DNA of 64,000 nt. It comes from Pseudomonas sp. ADAK18 (GTDB lineage: Bacteria > Pseudomonadota > Gammaproteobacteria > Pseudomonadales > Pseudomonadaceae). A program made the position numbers and the translations under genes. Below, in pieces: positions 45,833 to 53,501 of this stretch. Location: positions 3,699,001 to 3,763,000 of the forward strand of contig NZ_CP052859.1 of assembly GCF_012935695.1 (NCBI RefSeq), given 5' to 3'. The notes under the pieces are model-generated. The model saw only the letters and a program-made list of their open reading frames with translations. It made no database searches and was not told where the DNA came from. Each line of letters begins with the position of its first letter. The stretch's first letter is position 1.

Positions 45833-45847
45833 GAGTATCTCCGCTGA

Positions 45848-47146
45848 CTAAAGGGATTGGGCTGGCTCGGCAGTGCTGGTATAACGCGATGCCTGCTGAC
45901 TGAGTCGGGGTTGATGGACAGGAATGAAGAAGGTCAAAATCGCACCGGTGACATAGAGCCCAGCGTAGATCCACACCACGCCCTTGATGCCCAGAGTCGC
46001 GATAAACAGGGTGGCAATCCCCGGCCCCATGAAGTTCGACAGGCCAGCCGCCAGGTTATGTGCAGAAATAGCCGCGCCCTTCTGCTCCGGCGCCAAGGCC
46101 AAGAACACCGCGCCCATGGGCACGAAGGCGGTCACGCTAATGCCGAAACCTACGGCGGCGATCAGAGCAATTTCAAAATGCGCTCCGTAGAACTGCGGCA
46201 GGTAATAGAACGCCAGCGACGATAGTGCACAGCCGATGCACCCGAACCAGCGCATTTGTATCAACCACCCCAGGCGATCACCGATTTGCCCCCAGATCAC
46301 ATTGGTGAAAATGCTCACAACAAACATCACACCCCACAAATGCAGCCACTGCTCCATGCTGAAGCCGATCTCGGCCGAAGTCAGGTACAGCGGTAAGATC
46401 ACCGGCAAACCGAACAGGCTCAGGTTGCAGATGATCCGCACCAATACAATCAGGAACATGCCACGTCGCTCAGCAATGATAGTGACGCCCTGACTCAAGG
46501 TTTTCAGGCGTTCAACCAAGGTCACTGCATCGCCGGGCTTGCCAGCGCCGCGCTCTTTGACTAAAAACACGATCATCACGCCGGCCAGGGCAACCCAGAA
46601 CACGCCAATCCACAATGTGCTAATAAAACCGATGCGTGAAATGCTCAGGCTTGGAAGCCAGTTGCCCAAAAGGCCAATACCGACACAATACATCGACCAG
46701 AACCAGCCCATGGCTGAGGCCATGCGCGCACCTGGCGTAACTTGTGCGATCCAGACCATAAATGCATAAATGAATAACGGGTAGGCCAACCCACGGATAC
46801 CGTAGAACAACACCATTAATGTGTAGTTCTGCGCCTCCAGGCCGAAGATTAGAAACAGAACATGAAAGACAATCCATGTCACGACGCCAATCAGCATGAT
46901 CCGCCGAGGACCGAAGGTTTCCGCCAGTACACCGGAACCCCAGCTCGAGATAGCGGCTAACAGGCCATAGACCGTGAATAAGAGAGTTGCCTGAGTAGGG
47001 GAGAAACCCAGGTCAACTACATATCGGGAGAGAAACGCCAGCTCAATTCCATCTCCGGTCATGAACACGGCAATGGCCACAAACCCCCAAATCAGAGATA
47101 TGGGTAAACCGAACAGGAGCCCCTGTGAGGCTTGACGATTAACCAT
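45848..47146 (-). CDS. MFS polyol permease (ribitol/arabinitol transporter-like)
   Basis: 432 residues from MVNRQASQGLLFGLPISLIW, with GGAAAG before the ATG. Twelve transmembrane helices. The start resembles the Klebsiella RbtT/DalT polyol permease family, with GDGIELAFLSRYVVDLGFSP and YGIRGLAYPLFIYAFMVWIA. It is the first gene of the pentitol operon and would import the polyol by proton symport. The upstream 176 bp contain no gene, then an IS3 relic. Confidence 0.9.
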   Translation of the reverse strand: MVNRQASQGLLFGLPISLIWGFVAIAVFMTGDGIELAFLSRYVVDLGFSPTQATLLFTVYGLLAAISSWGSGVLAETFGPRRIMLIGVVTWIVFHVLFLIFGLEAQNYTLMVLFYGIRGLAYPLFIYAFMVWIAQVTPGARMASAMGWFWSMYCVGIGLLGNWLPSLSISRIGFISTLWIGVFWVALAGVMIVFLVKERGAGKPGDAVTLVERLKTLSQGVTIIAERRGMFLIVLVRIICNLSLFGLPVILPLYLTSAEIGFSMEQWLHLWGVMFVVSIFTNVIWGQIGDRLGWLIQMRWFGCIGCALSSLAFYYLPQFYGAHFEIALIAAVGFGISVTAFVPMGAVFLALAPEQKGAAISAHNLAAGLSNFMGPGIATLFIATLGIKGVVWIYAGLYVTGAILTFFIPVHQPRLSQQASRYTSTAEPAQSL

Positions 47147-47316
47147 GGTGCTTTCCTTTCTTGTAATTGTGTGGAGCGCAACAGCCAAATCAGATCTGGC
47201 CAGCCCAGATCAGATTCCCTTTTCCCCCACACGGCTACTAGCGCAAGGCTTGCAGAAAACTGGTACTTTTTTCACACCTACGCCTACATACCCCACGCAA
47301 CAACCGGCGAGGAGCA

Positions 47317-47532
47317 TACTGGTATGGCAATGCCGTGGCCGAGAGCTTTTTTCAGCTTCTAAAGCGGGAACGAATCAAGCGAAAAATCTACGCAACGCGG
47401 CAAGATGCTCGTAGTGATGTGTTCGATTACATCGAGATGTTCTACAACGCAAAACGCCGCCACGATTTCAACAATCAGCTTTCACCGATAGCGTTTGAAA
47501 AGCGTTACGCAATGAGCTTGCAAGGTGTCTAG
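47317..47532 (+). pseudogene. IS3-family transposase (OrfB) C-terminal remnant
   Basis: The frame reads YGNAVAESFFQLLKRERIKR, then RQDARSDVFDYIEMFYNAKR, RHDFNNQLSPIAFEKRY and a stop at 47532. This is the last 70 or so residues of an IS3/IS2-type integrase domain with its conserved Glu in AESFF. No upstream part and no terminal inverted repeats are seen, so it is a dead fragment at the junction of the pentitol and fimbrial blocks. It overlaps the convergent receiver gene by four bases. Confidence 0.85.
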
Positions 47533-47951
47533 AGAGTTCGGGGCGATTCAAGGCGGGTCAAAAGCGGATCGGCGTCAACAACCTTAGCCATCAGGTGGGT
47601 GAGGGTTTCGATATCTGGCAATGGCGAAGCGCTGATCAGCACATTGTGCTGACGGCACACCGGAAACGGCACTGGAGCGGATAGTCCCTGATCGTAGATC
47701 ATTGCATGGCGAATCTGTGGATTGCCTATGCAAAACGAAAGCAGATCGAACTGCACTCCCTTCGCCAGTGAGGCGTTAATAATAAGCAGGTCCAGGGGTT
47801 CATTGCTGTACTCCACTGCACTTAATACCTCCACAAGTTGGTACATCGGTGCAATACGGTAATAACCCAAATGGTTCAGGGCCCGCTCAATCTTCAATCG
47901 ATAGAAGTGCTGCTCATCAGCGATCAGAATTCGCAGTGCTTTATTCGGCAT
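47529..47951 (-). CDS. Stand-alone receiver-like protein lacking the phosphoacceptor Asp
   Basis: 140 residues from MPNKALRILIADEQHFYRLK; an upstream frame exists but lacks family resemblance. The receiver fold is visible: the acidic pair Asp12-Glu13, the strand LDLLIINAS and the later VLISASPLPD. The phosphoacceptor is replaced by Asn59 and the conserved Lys is missing. It lacks an output domain. It follows the fimbrial adhesin gene by 116 bp on the same strand and probably belongs to the fimbrial unit. It may bind or titrate a kinase or regulator without being phosphorylated. Confidence 0.75.
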   Translation of the reverse strand: MPNKALRILIADEQHFYRLKIERALNHLGYYRIAPMYQLVEVLSAVEYSNEPLDLLIINASLAKGVQFDLLSFCIGNPQIRHAMIYDQGLSAPVPFPVCRQHNVLISASPLPDIETLTHLMAKVVDADPLLTRLESPRTL

Positions 47952-48067
47952 TTTGCGCAACCTCACGATGAAATCAAAATTTCCAGCGCCCGCCACTGAT
48001 TGCTATGACGACCATCGGTGGACCGAACTTTTGAGTGGCAGCCCAACGCTTGTTCAAAAGCGCGGAA

Positions 48068-49192
48068 TCATTGATAAATAATCGTGAAAGTCGCCGACGC
48101 ATTAGCTGGCCCTGGTGTTACCTGGCTTGCGGTCTGCAGGTAGCGCGCTTTCAGGGGGATTGAATAGCTGCCTTCGCTGGCTCGCAGAGTGAGGCCACTG
48201 TTTCGGTTCGTTCCCAAGGCCAAAGAGGCGCCAGTGTTGGTCGCGACCTGCACACCAATGCCACTGGCGGCGGCGGGGCTGCCTGCGGCACTCGGGTCGA
48301 TGCTCAACACGCCATTGTTTGCGTTGATGGCCAGACGCGCCGGGTCGATACGGTACTGCAGGCTGTTGTTATTCAGGGTGCCGCTCGTACCCGTGCCGCT
48401 GGGCGAGTTGCCGCTCTGTGAAATCCAACCAGGACCTGCGGTGGAGTATGTTCCATGAAATGCAGGGCAATCGTTCAAACCAATGGCAAAGTCGACCCAG
48501 CCGCTGGCACTGTTTAATCCGGTGAATTTGTTGGTCTGATGAGTACCCATGGGTACCGACACATTCGGGGTACTGCAAGTGCGCGAGACAATCTGGATAT
48601 TGCCGGAGATACCCATTTTGAAACCCAGCATTCTGGCATCGTTGAAGTTGCCGAAAAAACTTACGACCGGCAATGTACTGCCCACCAACACGCCCGGCGA
48701 CACATCGCCCACCTTAATCAAGATCAGCTCAAAATTCGAAGGCCCGTCTAATGGGACAAGGCACCTGAAGCCGGGCGAACAACTGGTCCATGATTTATTG
48801 GTTTGCCTTGGCAACGGGCCGCCCACACTATTGAAGGCGACCCCTAACCCTGGAATGCTGGTTCTGTAGACTTTGTTGGCATACGTCCCGCTGGTCACAT
48901 TGGCCAGTCCATAGCTGGTATCGACCGTCAGATCACTCCATTGTTGATACGGGGCATAGAGGCATTCAAGCCTGGGCACCTGACCTGCAGCTATGTTGAA
49001 TCGCTGACGATATACCTCAGTACCCACCGGCACGTCGCGCCCGACAGTGATCGCCGATATCTGCAATGGCATGGAGCCCACCGCCGGCTGGATACCATTC
49101 GTGTAAGTACAGGTTACCGCCATGGCCGTGCTGGCAGCGGCCCACAGCGTCATGACTGCCAATCCCGATTTGATCAAAGCGCTGATGCTCAT
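48068..49192 (-). CDS. Fimbrial tip adhesin
   Basis: 374 residues from MSISALIKSGLAVMTLWAAA, with a signal peptide ending near AMA-V. An N-terminal lectin-like part (about 25-220, with several Cys) precedes a C-terminal pilin domain ending ASATFTIIYQ, the penultimate-Tyr pattern needed for chaperone donor-strand contact. It starts four bases inside the usher gene (ATGA overlap), the standard order in chaperone-usher operons. The receptor is unknown. Confidence 0.87.
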   Translation of the reverse strand: MSISALIKSGLAVMTLWAAASTAMAVTCTYTNGIQPAVGSMPLQISAITVGRDVPVGTEVYRQRFNIAAGQVPRLECLYAPYQQWSDLTVDTSYGLANVTSGTYANKVYRTSIPGLGVAFNSVGGPLPRQTNKSWTSCSPGFRCLVPLDGPSNFELILIKVGDVSPGVLVGSTLPVVSFFGNFNDARMLGFKMGISGNIQIVSRTCSTPNVSVPMGTHQTNKFTGLNSASGWVDFAIGLNDCPAFHGTYSTAGPGWISQSGNSPSGTGTSGTLNNNSLQYRIDPARLAINANNGVLSIDPSAAGSPAAASGIGVQVATNTGASLALGTNRNSGLTLRASEGSYSIPLKARYLQTASQVTPGPANASATFTIIYQ

Positions 49193-51786
49193 AACGGTAC
49201 CTTTTGCATAGTGTTGGGCCGCACGCTGTCGGCGACCTGTTTGCCTGCCGCACACACGGCGTCCAACTGCTGCAACTGCTGCCCCTCCCCCGGACCCGGC
49301 GGAATGACCAACGCACACTGCTGATGCGCCTTGCTGCCCCAATTGATCAGCAACTGCCGGGTTTCAGGCTTGATCCGTGCGTAGAGCTGGCCGCCCTGCC
49401 CCACCATGCCTATCGAGGTACCCTCGGCATCGGTCACGCCGGCACCAAACGGCAGGCTACTGCCATCGTCCAGCCGTACATTGAGCAGTACCGCTCGGCC
49501 CTGGTTAGTGGTGTATTTGAGATGCACCACAGCACCGGCGCGCGGGGCTACTTGCTGGCTGGTTTCGTTGAGTTCAACGTCCAGCGAACTGCCAACAGGG
49601 TCGATAGCGACTTCGTTCAACTCATAAGGGCGTAGATACGGCACTACGGCGTTGCCACTGCCATCGAGCTTGAGCCCTGGATAACCGGCCACTTTGGCCC
49701 CCTCGGCACCGGGTGCGCTGACAATCGCCATGGTTTCGCCACGATAAGGCGTCATGGTCACGCCGTCGGCATGCGCAACCACCGTGCCACTGGCCCCCAG
49801 GGACGTACTGGTATAACCATCGCCACGTCCCAGCGCGGCACTGAGCATGGCGCGGGCGCCAGTGTATTGGCCATTGAGCGAAGCGCTCTTGCTACTGCTG
49901 GCACCGTCATGCCCGAAGGTCGCGCCATAGCCATACTGGCGATCTTCGCCGGCGGTGCCGCTGATACCGGCCTGCTCGCTGTAATTACCACGGGTGTCAC
50001 GGCCCACCTGCGCAGTCAGTTGCGGGCTGTAGCCCGAAGCGCCGAATTCCAGAGGCATGCTCATGGTCAGCAGAAAGCTGTTTTCCATATCGCCCAGGCC
50101 GATGCGGCTGCGGTTGGCATTCACACTGAAACTCACGCGGTTGAACTGCTTGCTGTAGCTGAATTGGTACTGCACGTCGCTGCCCGGCAAATTCCAGTAG
50201 TTCTGCGCATAACCACTGATCGCTACCTGCCCCCACTCTCCCAGGCTCTGATCTGCGGTGACTGATAAACGGCTGCGCGGACGCCCGAACTGGCTTGCGT
50301 CCCAGCCATTTTTCTCGGCATCCAGCAGTTGCACGGCGTTACTGAAGTCCAGGTAATCACGCGTGGAAAACCGGTAGGCCGCGACGGAGAAGTTACTGCC
50401 GGTGCTGAGCACATTCTTGCTGTAGGACAGGCGCATGCTCTGCCCTTTTGCGGAGCCGCTGGCCAGGTCGGTCTGGGCGTGGGTCACGTCCACGGCCATG
50501 GCGCCGATCGGTGTACCAAAGGCCACGCCGGCGAGCACCGACATGTAGTCGTCACTCGATTGCACTCCCCCAAAACCGGTGAAGGTGTTGTTCAGGCCGT
50601 ATTGCAGCGTGCCTTGCAGCAGGCGCGCCTGCTGGTCGACGAAGTTGTTGCGGGTTTCACCGGCGGTCAGGCTGAAACGCGAGGTGCCGGGGCGCAGCAA
50701 TTGGCTGACCGAGGCATAGGGCACGATAAAGCTCTGCTCGGTACCGTCCGCTTCGGCAACGGTCACGTTGAGGTCGCCGCCATAGCCGGTGGAATACAAG
50801 TCGTCGATCACAAAAGCGCCGGGGGCCACGGTGGTTTCCAGCAGCACGTTGCCAGCCTGGCGAACAGTCACCCGCGCGTTGGTACGGGCAATGCCGCGAA
50901 TCACCGGGGCGTAGCCGCGCATCGAGTCGGGCAACATGCGATCGTCGCTCGCCAACTGCACACCGCGGTAGGACAAGGTGTCAAAAATCTCGCCCGTGGT
51001 GTTGGACTCGCCCACCGTCAACTGGCTTTTCAGCGCGGTGATATCGCGCTGGGCGTAACTGTCCAGAGCCTGGTACTTATTGCCTTGGCGTGACTGCCAG
51101 CTCATCGAGGCATTGTGGCGCAGACGCCAGTCGCCCACGTTGAGACCGGCATTGAGCCCCAGGTAGGCCGAGTCATAGTTGCCGGTGCGGGTACGGTTGC
51201 GATTGCCGTTGAAGTTGTAACTGAGCATGCCTGCGGTCACACCACGGTCCCACAGCTCCGGGCTGACATAACCCCGCGCGTTACGTTTGAGCGCCACTTG
51301 GGGGATGCTGAGGTCGAGGGCCTGGTTTTCGGGTGAAAAACTCACAGAGGCACCCGGGATCAAATTCCCCAATGCCGTGCAATCCTGGCTGTCGAGAAGC
51401 TGGCTGGACTCCGGCGACAAGCGGGACATCTCCACACCCTGGCGCTCCAGCAGCCCACGGCTCATGCAGACGACGGGGTTGCTGCCATCGGCTTGAGCAT
51501 CGATGCGAATATCTTGGCGACTGTTCAGTTGACCATTGAGTATCACGTCCGCGCGATACTGCCCAGGCATCACCGGGTTGCCGCTCTGATACGCGCCAAG
51601 ATCAAGATTGCGCGAGTCTTCAGGCAGAAATGCATCGTTGAACTGCACCTCTTGCGCGAGTGCACTTTGCACGCCACATGCGCCTGGAGCGATAGCCAGC
51701 ACCTTGAGAATCAAGGTCGTCAGCGGATTCAAGGCGAAGCGAGGCTGCGCCCCCAGAAATATCCTGGAGCGTGAAGAGGTCTGCAT
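49189..51786 (-). CDS. Outer-membrane fimbrial usher (FimD/PapC family)
   Basis: 865 residues. A signal peptide ends near LAQ, then the N-terminal chaperone-binding domain (EVQFNDAFLPEDSRNLDLGA), a long 24-strand barrel with plug (for example APVIRGIARTNARVTVRQAG and GYGGDLNVTVAEADG), and two C-terminal plug-like domains. It folds and exports the pilus subunits. The gene is 33 bp downstream of the chaperone and overlaps the adhesin. Length is normal. Confidence 0.95.
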   Translation of the reverse strand: MQTSSRSRIFLGAQPRFALNPLTTLILKVLAIAPGACGVQSALAQEVQFNDAFLPEDSRNLDLGAYQSGNPVMPGQYRADVILNGQLNSRQDIRIDAQADGSNPVVCMSRGLLERQGVEMSRLSPESSQLLDSQDCTALGNLIPGASVSFSPENQALDLSIPQVALKRNARGYVSPELWDRGVTAGMLSYNFNGNRNRTRTGNYDSAYLGLNAGLNVGDWRLRHNASMSWQSRQGNKYQALDSYAQRDITALKSQLTVGESNTTGEIFDTLSYRGVQLASDDRMLPDSMRGYAPVIRGIARTNARVTVRQAGNVLLETTVAPGAFVIDDLYSTGYGGDLNVTVAEADGTEQSFIVPYASVSQLLRPGTSRFSLTAGETRNNFVDQQARLLQGTLQYGLNNTFTGFGGVQSSDDYMSVLAGVAFGTPIGAMAVDVTHAQTDLASGSAKGQSMRLSYSKNVLSTGSNFSVAAYRFSTRDYLDFSNAVQLLDAEKNGWDASQFGRPRSRLSVTADQSLGEWGQVAISGYAQNYWNLPGSDVQYQFSYSKQFNRVSFSVNANRSRIGLGDMENSFLLTMSMPLEFGASGYSPQLTAQVGRDTRGNYSEQAGISGTAGEDRQYGYGATFGHDGASSSKSASLNGQYTGARAMLSAALGRGDGYTSTSLGASGTVVAHADGVTMTPYRGETMAIVSAPGAEGAKVAGYPGLKLDGSGNAVVPYLRPYELNEVAIDPVGSSLDVELNETSQQVAPRAGAVVHLKYTTNQGRAVLLNVRLDDGSSLPFGAGVTDAEGTSIGMVGQGGQLYARIKPETRQLLINWGSKAHQQCALVIPPGPGEGQQLQQLDAVCAAGKQVADSVRPNTMQKVPL

Positions 51787-51819
51787 AATTAACTCGCGCG
51801 TAAAATCGTCGGTGATTAA

Positions 51820-52566
51820 TCAGGGCTTGAGTGTTTTGCGGGTCGCAATCAAAGCGCCGTAATCATTAATGGCGTTGAACTCGACCAGGGCAGCGCCGGT
51901 AGGCCGGGCTTTGAGGGCTGGCAGCAAAAACTGCCGGGTTTCACCCGGAGCGACCATGCCATCCTCGCTACGCTCACGCTGGGTGCCCACCACCAGATCC
52001 AACTCAATCAGCGATACGTGGAACGCCGACGGGTTGAAAGCCTGCAAGGCCATGCCCTGGCCATCGCGCGCCGCAACCAACTGCCACTGCACCTGCTCAA
52101 TGGCCTCGCTGGCAGTACCCACCAACCCTGTTGGGCGATAGAACAGCTTGATTCGCGAGCGGAAAGCCATCTGAAGGGTGTTGAGTTCCCCGGCGTCCTG
52201 AGGCTTGGGCGGGATCTCCAGCACGTTGAGCCAGAACACCGATTCCTTGTCCTGGGCCAATGGAGCGCCAGTGAACAACACCCGAAGGGTTTGCCCCTTG
52301 GCCGGATCAATACGTGCCACGGGTGGCGAGAGCAAGAATGGCGCCTTGGAACTGGTAGGCGTGGACTCCACGCTACCGGTATCGATCCACGACTGTGTCA
52401 GCGCAGGCTGTGTACCGTTATTGTTGAGTTTTACTGTGATTTCCTTCTGGCCAGCGGGGTAGATCAACCGGGTCCCCGTGATCACTACCCCGGCAGACGC
52501 CTGAAAACACACCAGCGCTGTAAAACCTGCCAGAAGCAGTTGTTTGAATGGAAGTGTGCGAAGCAT
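51820..52566 (-). CDS. Periplasmic pilus chaperone (PapD/FimC family)
   Basis: 248 residues from MLRTLPFKQLLLAGFTALVC, signal peptide ending in ASA-G. The G1 strand/anchor region VVITGTRLIYPAGQKEITVK (anchor Arg) and the FWLNVLEIPPKP motif, which normally precedes the cleft Lys, are present. It caps the pilin subunits until the usher takes them. It sits between the major pilin and the usher in standard order. Confidence 0.94.
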   Translation of the reverse strand: MLRTLPFKQLLLAGFTALVCFQASAGVVITGTRLIYPAGQKEITVKLNNNGTQPALTQSWIDTGSVESTPTSSKAPFLLSPPVARIDPAKGQTLRVLFTGAPLAQDKESVFWLNVLEIPPKPQDAGELNTLQMAFRSRIKLFYRPTGLVGTASEAIEQVQWQLVAARDGQGMALQAFNPSAFHVSLIELDLVVGTQRERSEDGMVAPGETRQFLLPALKARPTGAALVEFNAINDYGALIATRKTLKP

Positions 52567-52639
52567 TACGTCGTCCCGTTGTCGCCTGGAAACGCGCCCT
52601 TTCCTGGATAGAACAGGGCGTGTATCCATTACTTGCGAC

Positions 52640-53182
52640 TTACTGATAATTAATGGAGTAAGTCACGGAACTGACGACGGTGCCCGGAGTGGTTGCGGCT
52701 TCGGCGAAGTACTGAACGGCGTATGGCAGGTCTGCAGTCAACGCGGTCTTGTCGATTGCAACACGGCTGGTCGAAGCAACCTGGCCGGTGTCGCCAGCCT
52801 TAATTGCCTTGCCGTTGTTAGCGTCGACCAGTTGCAGTTGAACCTTGGTAGCGTTACCCGAGTTCTTCAGGTTGCCGTTTTTTGGATCAACGGTACCACC
52901 TGCTTCAAAGAAAGCAGCTGCAGTTTTGAGTGCGGCCGAGCACTTACTCAGCTGAATGTTGAAGCCGGTCTGGCCCGCAACCTGACCAGCTGTAGCCAGT
53001 ACCGACGTGGACAGCGTTGGCAGTGTGACGACCGTGCCACTTGCACCAGCACCGTTCACGGAAACCGTACAGGTTTCGGCTTTCAGTTCGCCGTTAAAGT
53101 TGATGGTGCCGTCCGAAGCCATGGCGGCGGAGGTGGCGGTAGCGGCGACCAGTACAGCGAGGGCGCGGGCTTTGTAATTCAT
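52640..53182 (-). CDS. Major fimbrial subunit (type-1 pilin)
   Basis: 180 residues from MNYKARALAVLVAATATSAA, with signal peptide. The first Cys is in ETCTVSVNGAG, paired with Cys in QLSKCSAALK. The C-terminus is SSVTYSINYQ with the penultimate Tyr. This is the classical FimA/pilin pattern. It is the first gene of the fimbrial operon, and the only pilin found besides the adhesin, so the fibre is probably of one subunit plus tip. Confidence 0.93.
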   Translation of the reverse strand: MNYKARALAVLVAATATSAAMASDGTINFNGELKAETCTVSVNGAGASGTVVTLPTLSTSVLATAGQVAGQTGFNIQLSKCSAALKTAAAFFEAGGTVDPKNGNLKNSGNATKVQLQLVDANNGKAIKAGDTGQVASTSRVAIDKTALTADLPYAVQYFAEAATTPGTVVSSVTYSINYQ

Positions 53183-53294
53183 GAGTAACTCCGAAAAAGC
53201 GATGTTCCAAGTAAGTAGTGAGGCTTCCTTTGGCAGGCGAGCCTCTGTGCTATTGCGGAGTGAAGTGTAAGGAGCCAACAGATTGCTCAATATA

Positions 53295-53436
53295 GGAGTG
53301 CTCTGAAAAATAACTAAGCCGCCCAATTTTTTTCAAAAACTAATCACTACAGTCCTGATGAGTAAATTTACTATTTACGTACATTGTCTTTTCCCGACTT
53401 AGTGACATCTCGTCAATCGGAGTGCTCCTAAAAATA
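53295..53436 (-). promoter_or_regulatory. Twin 18-bp direct repeats upstream of the pilin gene
   Basis: On the minus strand TATTTTTCAGAGCACTCC (53312-53295) and TATTTTTAGGAGCACTCC (53436-53419) differ at two positions and are 124 bp apart, 113 and 237 bp upstream of the pilin ATG. They lie in the only sizeable gap of this region (53183-53501, AT-rich). The shared AGCACTCCGA half also occurs at 59032-59041, upstream of the first LuxR-type gene. They could be binding sites for the LuxR-type regulators; not proven. Confidence 0.55.
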
Positions 53437-53501
53437 CGCTTAGGTCAGAGGGAAGTTACGATTGAACTTCCGGCATCCTGATTATGCTTGCGGGGGGCAA
53501 C

